A DNA stretch of 64,000 nt. Source: Isoetes taiwanensis. Its lineage: Eukaryota > Streptophyta > Lycopodiopsida > Isoetales > Isoetaceae. Made by a program: the position numbers and the translations under genes. How positions within the stretch are numbered: the first letter of the stretch is position 1; each line of letters begins with the position of its first letter. Where the stretch lies: positions 1,594,729 through 1,658,728 of the forward strand of contig JAJEKV010000139.1 in assembly GCA_021234155.1 (NCBI GenBank), in the 5' to 3' direction. Below are positions 10,480 through 21,173 of the stretch, piece by piece. A model generated the notes under the pieces. The model had not been told where the DNA came from. It made no database searches and saw only the letters and a program-made list of their open reading frames with translations.

Positions 10480-12115
10480 TGTGACGGTCCAGGGGAATAT
10501 ACGCCATAAATACGTATATTCCTGGATCCGTCACCATACAAGTCTATCTTCATAGCCTTGTATACCATAGATTGTGGCACTAGGGGGCATGGCTAAGTTA
10601 TTCTCATAGCTTAGCCAACCATAGGTTAAGCCATTATCCACGTGGCCTTAACCTATTGGGGGCACCACCACGGGACTCACCCGTTGGTGCCGCGTGGCAT
10701 CCTAGGTGGACCTAACTTATATAGGCATAAACCCTAACCTAGACCTCTTTTCCAGCCCTAGCACCCCGAGACTCACCTACTTGTTCGAAACCCCGTTTCG
10801 AACATCGTTCGTTGTGGCATAGGCTGGTGCAGCAGCCCCAGCAGGGTAGACCCGTTCTTGGAGGAGGAACAGCAGCTTGTGAGTCGAAGACTATGGAGGC
10901 GCCCGGATCTGGAGGGAGAGCATCAGGAGCAGGTATGTAGGATAGTAGTTGTGATAGCTCATCTGGAATTAGCAATCCAGATGTGCTAGTATTTTGTATC
11001 TAGAGTAGAGCCATCCTAGAACCCATATTCAACATCTTGAACCCTAATCAAGGAACCCTAACTATTAGTTAGTTGTATGATTAGGTTAAGATGTTCTTCT
11101 TATGATTATTCTCATGATGATTATGTGATGATGGTTGATCATGTTTGCTCCTCTTGTATTGGGAAGGGGGGTAGAGACCTAGAGCCATATGTAGTATGCT
11201 CCTAGAGTAGATCCCTTAGTTCCTATTAGTTGCGGCCTGTGCATAGGAGCCCACCAGGCTATTGAGGCTATGTTATGACTCAGCACCAGATAACGGGGCT
11301 AGAGGGAAAGTGGAGGGAGGATCCCTGCCGAGTGGGGGCTTCGGGGGATCCCATAGTGGGCTAGGCTTATGGTCGGTCACTTCGTGTGGGCCGAGCATGG
11401 GTCCGACACCTCCTGGGGCAATGGTGTTGCCCTGCCTCTCGGGAGCTGCAAGTGTTGGCTTGGCTCTCGTTTTGGGGGTTCACTGGCACGAATCGTGTGT
11501 CACCCGCGATTCTCTAGCCGCCTACGGCACCTCTAGACCACGGGAAGGGAGATGCAACCCTTCCCGCCTCATCGGACCAGGGGAGATGCAACACAGGTAG
11601 TCCCGATGGGTGATGCCATGGGATTGCGTGATCCCGAAGGCTAGAGTCCCGTCGAGCCCCGATCTAGCCCATCCGCAAAGTATGCAGGAGAGGGGGGCGG
11701 ATGGAGTGGTCAACCCTAGCCATTGTTCTATGCCAGCCCTCGCCATTGCCATGTCTCGGTCTGCTCTATCTTGAGGCCTAGCCCGGTCCAGGTCATCCTC
11801 CTTACGAACCGGGCGGGGTAGGAGCTCTCATGTTTTATGGTTTGTGATTATCATCTATGCATTGGGTTATGTCGCGATGCACTACCCTCCGGTAGTATTT
11901 ATATATGTTTTATGCTAGTTACGGCGTGTTATCGCTTCGGCCGTTATAGGAGCCCATAGGGGAAGGGCGCAAAGACACCGCCGTGTTCCCTTCCCGCACT
12001 AGAGTCACCTCGGAGTCTTGGGGGTAGGCGAAGGCCCATGCGGTTGCTTGAGCGGATGGGGATTTCTGCCAAAATTAATGCGGCGGGCCGATGTTTAGCG
12101 GGAGCGTCATAAACA
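10480..12115 (+). repeat. Complete 3' LTR of the Gypsy element
   Basis: Starts TGTGACGGTCC after the polypurine tract and ends near ACA at 12113-12115, matching the CA end of the 5' LTR at 600. Its last 606 bases match window bases 1-600. Length is about 1.64 kb. A TATATAGG box at about 10718 followed by a CT-rich stretch is the likely LTR promoter. No second retrotransposon boundary is seen inside it. Confidence 0.88.
10717..10725 (+). promoter_or_regulatory. Likely TATA box of the LTR promoter
   Basis: TTATATAGG in the U3 part of the 3' LTR, followed about 25-30 bases later by AACCCTAACCTAGACC, a plausible transcription start region. The 5' LTR counterpart lies outside the window. Confidence 0.5.
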
Positions 12116-12214
12116 CGACGTCGTGTGATTGACGTCTTGAGAGATAGGTGCGATCCGTCAAATGGCAAAATGAGAGAATCATTACCTTGATGGTGCCGGA
12201 ATTATGAACGCAGT

Positions 12215-12244
12215 AAGCCCGCCATATTGGTGGATGGCGGGCTT
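12215..12244. repeat. Perfect 11-bp hairpin
   Basis: AAGCCCGCCAT (12215-12225) and ATGGCGGGCTT (12234-12244) are exact reverse complements around an 8-base loop. It lies between the Gypsy 3' end and the transposase-like gene. Confidence 0.8.
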
Positions 12245-12330
12245 GCCCATCTTGAATTTAAGGAAAATGAAGGGGTTATTGCTTTCAACGAATTGCCTAA
12301 ACCGAAATCCAATAATATGCCCTCACAAAT

Positions 12331-15300
12331 TTGAAGATATACAGAAATCCAAAAGAGATAGATCAAATTCCTCTCCCCAGAGGTAAAATTTCACCTTCAA
12401 AGGAGAATAAGAAATTGAGACTAAGTGACCGCAGAATAAAGGAAATTTCAGGTGAAATCTTTGAAGTCTTCAATCAAATTACTAAAATGTTCATGACAGT
12501 GACAAAGGGCATATCCTTGACAGTCTTCTTTGGAAGGCAAGAGACTTACCAATTGCTTCTATGAAGAAATCTAAGTAGGCAACCGTGGACGAGCAAATGG
12601 TAAAGAATTTGAAACAATGCAGGAACATAAGTATAAGAGGAATTATGACATGCTTCGTGCAAGAAAGTCCACCCTGGTAATGGCAGCAACAGGCACAAAT
12701 GGTACCAAACCCATGAACCAAACAGAAGTGGTCAGATTGCTCAACATCTCAAAGAAAACAATTTCAAATGCTATTAAAATGCAAGCTAACATAGGGGAAG
12801 GACCTTGGTCAATGTTCAGGAGGAGGAAGCGGATGGATAGCATATTAGATTACAATAGAGAAGCTATTATCAAGTTCTGGACAGAGAATATAACAGTTTC
12901 TCTATACAGGAAAGACGTGAGGAGGTATGTATCAGAGACAGGAATAAAGATGGAACATCCAATTCACTTTCTTGAAGTCGGACAAGTAAGTATTCATCCT
13001 ATATTCTAGATTCATTATATGTAGCAATTATTTGGAATTTATATGACTTCCCTACAGTCGCAATTCTACCTCAGGCTTATAGAGGAGAATCCTGATATCA
13101 AATTTGAATTGCAGACTTTTGAGAGGTTGAAACCGAGTTTTGTAAAGAGGATCCACGAAAGGCATACATGTTGTTGCCTCTATCACTTGAAATTTGAATA
13201 CATCATGCAGGGGTTGAACATCATGAGAAAATCGGATGGAGTTCATGACAATTGCAACTGCCATTGTGACATTTGTGGCCTTGGCCCAAAATGTGCAGCC
13301 AAGAACATACAATCAAGTGAACCAGTGATTTATAGAGACAAGTGGTCTGCAGCAAAGGTGATGATGAAGAGTGTAAAAAATGTGGGTTGGATAGAATTAA
13401 GAAATGTCCACAGGAAATGGATGGCACGGGTTCATTACTAGTTACTTGGAAGACATTTGAAAAGCAACCTATGGACTAGGATAGAGAATTCAGGGATGCA
13501 AGAAAGGTTTTGAGGTACAAACCTGTCTTAAGATTAATACAGAAAGAGAAGTCCCAGAGAGTTTCAAGAGGATGTGAAGAAGGTAATATCAGATTTTGTT
13601 CCACATAATTACACAGCACATTGGCAGACCAATCAGTTTAAACAGTGGGTGTCATCATATCCAGAAGATGCAATTGTATCTGTTATTGACTTTGCAGAAA
13701 ATTATAGCATCAAGATCTAGAATGAGCCCCAGTCAATGCACTGGCACACAGACCAAGTTTCTATACTTGTTCACGTAACATGTAGACATGACAAGAGTGA
13801 TGATATTCATGTTCCTGTGCAGATAGAAGAAGATTGTCCAAAGAAGGAAAAAAAGAATACAAGATTGGAGTAGATCAGGTATAGACTCAACAGTGGTAGA
13901 AAGATTATAAAGAGACTCACTCTTACATTTCTAATGATAAAGTGCATGACTCATTGTTTGTGGAGCACCACCTACAAAAGCATGCTGGATGGCTTAAGGA
14001 ACAGGGAATAGAATATGAGAAGCATTGGATATGGAGTGATGACTGCTCATCACAATTCAGGTCAGCAAAACTTATTTTTTTCTTAGGCAGGTATTATACA
14101 ATGAATGACAAGAGAGTGATGTGGAACTACTTTGCCACTGCTCATGGTAAAAATGAATATGACGGCGCAGGTGTTGTTATCAAAAGGCTGCTAAGCAAAG
14201 AACAACTCAAACACAATAGTGCACAACTGAGACATGCCAAAGATATTGTAAAGTTTCTGTGTACATATTTCAGCAGTCTACCAGTTGATGAAACAGATGA
14301 GATCAGAATGCTTTTGTAATTAATAAATAAATCCATTATTTAGAATATACAAAGATTAAATTCTTTACCTAAGCATGCATATGTTAATCTCTTGAGTTCC
14401 TAGGCTTAAGTAGATCCGACAGTCGGGATTGATGGGATCTCCATTTACCAAGAGGTTAACTGGCCAGGCCCGTCACATTTGATGGTAGCAGAAAATCTGT
14501 TACCGTTGGAACATCAGAAGCAAGTATTCTAGCCAAAGCTGGTTTTTCGTACAAAGATATAGCTGATCGATCCTTACATAGGGCAGGTCCTCAAGTGCTA
14601 ATTGCTCTTTATTTGAGTCGATTGACTTGCATATAATTGCAGGTGCGTGTCAATTTATGGAGGCACATGAGGTGTGCACTTTCTGTTATTTCTTCGATCC
14701 ACTTTTCTACTCAGTTTTAAATAGAAAAAGTAACAAAATAGTTGGATTTGTATCGGATATAGATTTTGAAGTCTGTGAATACCGTTCATTCCTGCATGTC
14801 ATGGTCATCACTGGACCATGTATCTCATTGCTGGTGTTGTATTTTGACAGCATGGGCCTCTTTGCAGGGATAGAGCCAGTGCAAAGGATTGTAGTTGTGT
14901 CTTAATATTTGCCCAACAGATTATTTTTTGCATTAGGTTCAATCCCTTGCAAAAGATTTTTTTGGGAAATTGAACCTGCTGTAGTGGCAAACATGAAGGA
15001 ATATGAAGTTGAAACACTTAAAGGTACAAAAAAGATTCGTTGTATCAAGCTTGTTTGCAGGAGTAGATCAAACAGGCTTGCTCATAGATGCCTCTCATAT
15101 TTCTGCTTGTTTTGTAAGAATCAGAACTGGGACTCCTGCATCAATGCAGGTAGATTTGGAAAGTGGGAGGTAACTGACTTAAAACCAGGAGTTGAAAAGA
15201 GAAAGAAGACTCTTGAAGAAGCCAATGAATGGATCAGTAATTTGGTTGAGGTAGGTGACAATTTTGCAGTGAATGCTGAAGCAGACAATTCAGAGGGTGT

Positions 15301-15592
15301 GGATTTCCACATCCCCAAGCGCATAGAACCCAAATCCACACTTGAGGATTCATAAAAAGATGGTTGGGGTCTTAAATTTAGAGTCAATGAGGTCATCTTG
15401 AGTGGACACTATTATCAATTCTTGGGGAATTCCAAGTATATATTGCTTACTAAACAATCCGAAGCCTCCATGCACAGCCACATGGTTAGATATCCTAAAA
15501 TTGATATGGAGAAAATAGAAGGCACGGACATGTACAGAATTTCACAGGAGACCCATGAAAAAATTATGGCCAGTCTCCCAATAACCTTATGA
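12331..15592 (+). pseudogene. Unassigned DDE-type transposase-like gene, intron-bearing and stop-broken
   Basis: Pieces in one direction form one protein: an N-terminal part with a helix-turn-helix-like stretch (QTEVVRLLNISKKTISNAIK, about 12720-12780); an ENPDIKFELQTFERLKP block; a Cys-rich segment (CNCHCDICG and, in a second frame, CKKCG); FAENYSIKI (13700); KHWIWSDDCSSQF (14020-14060); YFATAHGKNEYDGAG (14130-14170); a C-terminal Cys segment (CLSYFCLFCKNQNWDSC); and a MYRISQE tail. Conserved Asp in the FAENY (IDFAENY), WSDD and EYDG blocks suggest an RNase-H-like transposase core (inference). I know similar unnamed proteins with a WSDG...HGKG..DG signature from genomes of several eukaryote groups, but no family name. 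Likely introns: 12988-13059 (GTAAGT...CCCTACAG) and 14316-14936 (GTAATT...GCATTAG). In-frame stops occur near 13486, 13719, 13870 and 15352, so this copy is dead. Confidence 0.6.
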
Positions 15593-16087
15593 TTCTTTGA
15601 CACTTAACCAAATTGATTTGATTCTTTGCAACTGATTTGTTTTTTCAGCATATAAGCACGTAAGCACATTTATATTTAATATTAGTGAGAATGCACAAGG
15701 GTGGTATGCATGGACACGTACTTCGAAATGAAGATTGAATTGTTATTTAAAAATGTACATTTGTGACAATGGAATAACATTCAATTATTTATTTTGGTAC
15801 CATCATTATCCCAACATTCTTCGCAAAAATATATTGTCAAGGCATTTCCTCGATGTGATATGTGTCAGTTCCAATGGTGAGACAAAAATATTTAAGCCTG
15901 ATTATGAACTTATTGTTTTGACGCGTCTGAGGTTTTTCGTACACTGACACGCCTAAGCATATGATTTAAGCACTAGCCCTTTTCCAGAGCTAGCTTCTTA
16001 CAAGCATCCGCCCGTCGTTTCTCGCTTAAGCTTAAGCCAAGCCTTCGCATTCCGTCCATTTCTCTTTTAATCCTTCCTGCATAAACA
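15593..16087 (+). other. AT-rich spacer with TAAGCAC-type motifs
   Basis: No coding frame recognised. TAAGCAC occurs twice at about 15653-15667, with TAAGCAT at about 15955 and TTAAGCAC at about 15967. Confidence 0.4.
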
Positions 16088-16403
16088 TGAAGTTTGCTCA
16101 ATCCGCATACAGCGTTAACAAAGCACATGAATATGTGCTTAAGCAGGTGCCTGAAGATGCGGACCTAGCTTCGCAATACAAAGGCTAATATTTCTTTGAG
16201 CCGACACTTCTGGAAGAATAGACAGACACTGAGGATCGTGAGGATGTGGAAGGTAATTTCCTTCTTTTCTTTGCTTCAACTTATTTTCTTTGCTTCAATT
16301 TTTGTTTTCTTTGCTTTAATTTGTTTACTTTTGTTTACAGAAGAAGAGACAACAGCAATCACAGAGAAGCAGCAGGAAGTCGAGCAGCAGGAAGAAGAGG
16401 AAG

Positions 16404-16482
16404 AAGATGAAGATGAAGAAGCAGAGGAAGATGAAGATGAAGATGAAGATGAAGATGAAGATGAAGATGATGAGGAAGAAGA
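16404..16482 (+). repeat. GATGAA hexanucleotide repeat within the acidic-tract exon
   Basis: Near-perfect GATGAA/GAAGAT units that encode the Asp/Glu run. Confidence 0.85.
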
Positions 16483-16605
16483 CCCGAGTATGGATTATGA
16501 GGAGGAGAAGCGAAGACTGTGGGGAGCCAAATGAAGAATCCACCAACCAAAAGGAAAAGAATCTGGGAGTTGGAAGAGAATGTCTGATCAGAACCAAGCC
16601 CTTGA

Positions 16606-16668
16606 ACCCTTGAAGCCCTTGAAAGCCCTGAAGCCTCTGAACCTGAAAGCCCTTGAAGCCCTCAAGCT
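16606..16668 (+). repeat. Short decanucleotide-like repeat (CCCTTGAAGC type)
   Basis: CCCTTGAACC, CCTTGAAGCC, CTTGAAAGCC and similar units follow one another at the end of the acidic-tract relic. Confidence 0.6.
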
Positions 16669-16690
16669 CGATGGCCCGGGTGGCTTTTTA

Positions 16691-18139
16691 TAAGCTTTTT
16701 TGTATATATATGAAAATCAGCTTTTTGTCTATCAATTGTTGTTTAGATTATGTTTTTCGATTATGTAATGAATGAATTTATTTGAACTTCTCACTTGTAT
16801 TATCCATGTAGCTTTTGGGACAATCCATTGAATTCTTGTACAGTCCATTCAAATTCTGATTGAATGTAATAGTGCTCTAGCTCAAACACTAAGCACTTTA
16901 ATTAGTTTCAGCAGCGCATGTGAGTACGCACTCGTTAACACGAGCACTTATGCAATGAACAGCCAGCTTTAAACAATTGTACACTTAGTAACTGTCACAT
17001 CATAACAGTAAGCACTAGCAACTCGTGCCACTCACTACTACTTGCAAACAATCAATTAGGCACTTGAACATTACAAGAGCCTGTTAAATTTAAGCACCTC
17101 TTGAAATTCAGCATTAGGTAACATAAACATTCCATATAAATCCATTCATGCACAATTCAAATCATAGCTTGTGGGTTGGGAGTTTTAGTGGGGAGGTTCC
17201 TCATAGTACTATGCCACTATAAGAAGAAGCAAGTGGTGGTCATTACAAGTTCCTTTTGGTGGTCTTTTATTTGAAGGGATCCTATTTGTGGGAGATAGAT
17301 CTAGTGTTTTTACCTTTTTGAAGGCCATTCTTTAAGAATATCTTTCGAGAGCATGCTTTAAGGGTTTGAGGTATATGCCTTCAGAGGAATGAACAATGAT
17401 CTATAGAGGATTGGAACATCATCGGGGTATTTTTGGAAAATATTTGATAGCTCCTTTACTGTTAAGCCAACGTCTATGGGCATCAGTTTGGCCCGCGCTC
17501 CCTTGTCCCAGCCAAGGTTTGCTTTGTTGTATATAGATGACCTTAGTGATGGCTTTGGTAAAGCCACAGGAACCAGAAGGGGAGGACTCTGGATCACCTC
17601 AAGCTTGGCCCATTGACTTGATAAGATCCATTAAGGCTAGATGCAAGAGTGCTAGGTACAGATGTTCATGCTTAGAGATACTTTTGCTGTTGCATTCTGC
17701 AACGAAAAAATTACTGATTTCAGGATGGAGCTTCATCAAGCGTTAACATTTGGCCAAGTATCATATAAGTATTTTACCTTGACTTCACATTAGGTTCCTT
17801 GCTACACGAAGTATGTGCTTTCACTTTTGATCGTAAGGCCAACTTTTTGAAGGGAAGTACATTGGATGTATGTGGAAGAACAACTTCTGATGGAGCCGTT
17901 TTTGCTTGTGTTTCTCTGTACTTGTTGTGTAATAATTCTTACATTTAGCTATGTGGGCTTTTAGTCTAACAAATTAAACTTCCACACCTATAGTATCCAT
18001 TTGGAGAAGAAGTTGAGGGAAGTCTACAAGTACTAGACATCACGCTCTTTGTACTCAATTTTTATATCAATAAAAGCAAAGAACCTTACCTTCAGAGAGA
18101 GAGAGAGGGGGGGGGGAGGGGGGAGGGGGAGCGAGAGGG
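16691..18139. other. No gene recognised; motif-rich spacer and GA/G-rich tract
   Basis: Holds further TAAGCAC or GAGCACTT motifs (about 16885, 16940, 17010 and 17090). A - strand open stretch of 79 codons (17358-17597) contains VGLTVKELSNIFQKYPDDVP but matches no family I know. At 18090-18139 lies a GA then G-rich low-complexity tract directly beside the LINE tail. Confidence 0.4.
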
Positions 18140-19392
18140 ATGAAATGAAATGAAATGAAATTGTATTATTACGTCTGTGAGATCGCCAGGCCTATGAGAC
18201 GTCCAAACCAGTACATTAGTAATTATAGAAAAGTTCATCTAATGCATCATGGGATAATAATGCATTAACCCCCTCAATCTCTTCCTCGTCCTCCTCTTTT
18301 ACATCCATTGCTTTCAAGCATCTTTCTCTATGGTCCAAAACAAAGCAAGTATATATGCCCCAATCACACCCCAAGCACGCCCCAAGCACGCAATGTGGCA
18401 TATGATGAACATTGAAGTAGCACTTGTGCCTCATCCTCAAGAGTCCTACAGTCACACAACTTGCACGACCTAAGCTCATGTGGAATATCACTCCATCTCC
18501 CCAACTCCACCCCAAGCCTGTGTGAGCTTAACCTCATCCTACATATAGCCTGCCTGTTTAAAATGTAAATGTGTTCGTAAGTAACCGGCCCCTTGTAGCA
18601 TGGGATTGATATGGACCTGTAGAACTCCTTCTTACCGCACCTTCTCTCCAAAGACACACGGGTTACATTATCCACAACCCAACCTCGTATATTATCCTTA
18701 CAATTTTCCAAATCATCCATATGCATCCCCCATCCGCTAGCCACCCCTCTATGTAATCAAACCATCCTTTCGCGGCAGTATCTCCTCCAATGCCAACCTT
18801 GGCAAACTATCATTCGGCATGACATAGAGCACGTTATGCACATAATGGAGAGTCTTATAAAGTGCTTCCGCTTCCAAAGAGAGCATCCCACATTCCACTA
18901 AAAAGATATCATATGGTGTTTGCATCTTAGTTCCAAGCTCAAAGACAAAAGAATCTTTTCGTATTTTTTCAATTTTCTTCCATCTATCCAACGCCAAACC
19001 CTCGCCCCATACCTCATATCCGGTATACCACCGATTGCACCAAAGCAATATACAATCGCATCTTCATCTTTGAAATCCTATATATCCCACACATCGTTGC
19101 CGCGGCATAGAGAGCCTTAAGCCCACCATCCGCTTTTTCGGCCGCTATATTCCGTTGGGACTTTTATTTATCTACAATTAGACCAAGATACTTATAACTC
19201 TCCACAATGTCAACGGACTCTCCTTTTGTAAAATACCTTTACACTCCATCTACCTTGGCGACTCAAACACTACAACCTTGGTTTTAGCCATGTTGACCAA
19301 GATGCTTTTCATGTCACAAAATCCCTCAAGAGCATCCAAGTGCTTTTTGTAGACCCGCTACACTCCTAGATAATAGAACAACATCATTGGCA
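18140..19392 (-). mobile_element. LINE 3' half: end of reverse transcriptase, C-terminal region and tail
   Basis: On the - strand the reading begins at YANDVVLLS (19370-19410), the RT catalytic box with the first D replaced by N. It then passes through an open stretch at 18749-19048 and the C-terminal region at 18364-18744, which has RLSSHRLGVELGRWSDIPHE and a CKLCD...DEAQVLLQC zinc-binding-like motif typical of LINE ORF2 ends. It finishes in a TTTCA-type tail at 18140-18160 (TGAAA repeats on the + strand). Several stops and shifts. It is one arm of a large imperfect inverted repeat with 19430-20708. Confidence 0.8.
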
Positions 19393-19429
19393 TACAACAA
19401 TAAAGCGTAAGAACATACCTATATAGAGG

Positions 19430-20708
19430 CGTTGATGATGTTGTTCTTCTTCCGCTCGCTGGAAGGCATGCGTACATTTAGATCTTGGTTGAGCACATTT
19501 CCACGGAACGTAAAAGTATGAGGGTAAATATGTCAAAGACTAAGATGATGGTATTTGGGACAAATAAAGTAGATCATCTTAAATTCCTCTATCATGGAGA
19601 ACCCTGTGGGAAATTGTCACCTCATATAAGTATCTAGGGATACATGTGGACAAGGGGCATAAATGAACTCTTTACGCTGAGCATAGAGTAAATGGAGGCC
19701 CGAAAAGCACTATATAGCATGCAAATGGAAAAAGCAGAAATATGGGACTTTAGCCCTGCGCACATTATATCGAAAAGCTGGTCCAAACGGTTTTTGCTCT
19801 ATGGATGTGAAGTATGGGGGCCGGGATTATCTCAGAGAATCCTGGAAAAGGTTGAGAAAGTGCGTAAAGAAGTTCTTGAGAAATGTAATTGGGTACTAAA
19901 GCTCAAACTCCATATGATATGTCGCTTGTAGAGTGTGGCATGATGCCACTAGAGGTCAAGCCCTATGCACGAACGCCATATCTCTCTAAGTTGCTATTTG
20001 ATATGCCGTAAGATAGCTTACCAAGGCTAGCATTAGAAGAAACAAGAGACAAGGGATGGTACTCAGATATTAGGGAATGGATGAGGAAGTGGGGATGGAC
20101 ATTCATGGTATACGGAGAATAAGGGCAATCTAAGAGAGTGGGTGCATGAGCACCTCATTAGAAGAAGCCGGAGAGTCCCTGAGACAAAAAAACATTTCTA
20201 TAAACAAGATATAAATCCCACTCTCCAAGAGGCCAAATACCTCAAGGAAGGTGTGTCTTTTGGCGATGATGATAAGCAGTGGATGCGGCTTAGCTCCCAT
20301 AGGCTTGGGGTTGAAGTAGGACGTTGGAGTAATATTCCCCATGAATTGAGATTTTGCAAAGTATGCAATATGGGAGAAGTAGAAGATGAATTACATGTCA
20401 TCGTAAGGTGCCTGCCATACTCGGGGATTGAGATAAGTACGCGATCCATTCAAACTCTTTCTCGGAATTCTTTGATATGCCCGACATCACATTGGGAAAT
20501 ACTTGAAGGAACTATTGATACAGAGAGAACAGTTAACGAGTATTAAAGATTGTAATGTTATACATGATGAGAAATGGGAAGAGTCTAATGCATTCTTGTC
20601 AGAAGATGCATTAGAGGACATCTTTTATAACGTTGAATATGTACATTGATCGTCTCATAGACCTGGTGGTCTGCAGACGTAATAAATACAACATTTCATT
20701 TCATTTCT
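19430..20708 (+). mobile_element. LINE 3' half in opposite orientation
   Basis: On the + strand it starts at VDDVVLL (the RT catalytic box), passes MRVNMSKTKMMVFG, YKYLGIHV-like and YGCEVWGPGLSQRI blocks, and ends with RLSSHRLGVEVGRWSNIPHE and CKVCN...EDELHVIVRC before an ATTTC-repeat tail at 20693-20708. The DNA just before the tail (GTCTCATAGACCTGG, CAGACGTAATAAATACAA) matches that of the - strand copy, so both belong to one family. The copies are clearly diverged, so this is not a recent duplicate. Confidence 0.8.
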
Positions 20709-20719
20709 CTCTAACATGC

Positions 20720-21113
20720 TTGAACGCTAAAATAAGCACATGGTCCGAGGTTCATAATGTGAGAGCAACAGGGCAAGCTGGTTTTAGGGCGAGGAGGTCT
20801 ACAACAGATCATTTGGTTACCATGAGAGCCATGATGGATTCAGTGGTTGGTAAGAAGAAACCTTTATATGCATTGTTTGTTGATTTCTCTAAAGCTTTTG
20901 ATATGGTTGGAAGAGGACATTTGTGGGATAGAATGTCAGCTCTTGGTGTGCCTGTTGAGTATACGCATGTAGTGGCCAAACTTTATGATAAAGTATTGGT
21001 TCAGCTTTCTTTCCCATACATCGCTGATGAGTATGTCGAAAAGCAATATGGGGGTTAAGCAGACTGCCCACTATAAGCCCACACTTTTGGTTTGTTCATA
21101 GACCAACCGGAGG
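20720..21113 (+). mobile_element. LINE reverse-transcriptase fragment, same orientation as the preceding half
   Basis: Contains QAGFRARRSTTDHLVTMRA, LYALFVDFSKAFDMVGRGHL (RT domain with catalytic Asp), LGVPVEY and, after a stop, the end of the GVKQGCPLSPTLFGLFIDQ-type block near 21055-21110. It starts 5'-truncated immediately after the tail of the 19430-20708 copy. At 21096-21113 and 21174-21187 the same DNA recurs in mirror orientation, marking a junction. Confidence 0.75.
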
Positions 21114-21173
21114 ATTGGATGCGTATTAAAACAATGGGGTCCCCTCCCGCCATATTCGGACATCCAAGCCTCG

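Larger units (their letters stand above)
1..12115 (+). mobile_element. Ty3/Gypsy chromovirus LTR retrotransposon, decayed, 5' end cut by window edge
   Basis: The first 600 bases are repeated, diverged, at 11510-12115, the distal part of a longer 3' LTR. Between the LTRs lie, in order, a primer-binding site, two extra coding blocks, gag, an aspartic protease, reverse transcriptase/RNase H, integrase and a chromodomain. Protease-RT-RNase H-integrase order is that of Ty3/Gypsy, and the chromodomain after integrase marks a chromovirus. All pol domains are broken by frameshifts and stops, so the copy is not autonomous. The leader between primer site and gag is about 4.1 kb, much longer than usual for a chromovirus. 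The LTRs differ by many small indels, which suggests an old insertion or base-calling error. The 3' flank starts at 12116; the 5' flank is outside the window, so no target-site duplication can be checked. Confidence 0.9.
16088..16690 (+). pseudogene. Acidic-tract protein relic with one intron
   Basis: ATG at 16088 opens MKFAQSAYSVNKAHEYVLKQ, which stops after 33 codons. The same frame then reads on (YFFEPTLLEE, stop, TDTEDREDVE) to a canonical donor (GTAATT, 16254). A pyrimidine-rich intron ends in TTTACAG near 16340. The downstream exon continues in frame as EEETTAITEKQQEVEQQ, then a long Glu/Asp run encoded by GATGAA repeats, then DPSMDYEEEKRRLWGAK. A third frame just after (PPTKRKRIWELEENV) also looks coding. 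Acidic tails of this kind occur in many nuclear proteins, so no function is assigned. It may be a second gene of the neighbouring transposase-like element, suggested only by proximity. Confidence 0.4.

Noticed and set aside
16325-16597. Hydrophobic - strand open frame rich in Phe/Ile/Leu
   Set aside because: Reverse reading of the GATGAA repeat in the acidic-tract exon.
16606-16668. CRISPR-like array
   Set aside because: Units are contiguous and degenerate with no spacers; the window is eukaryotic.
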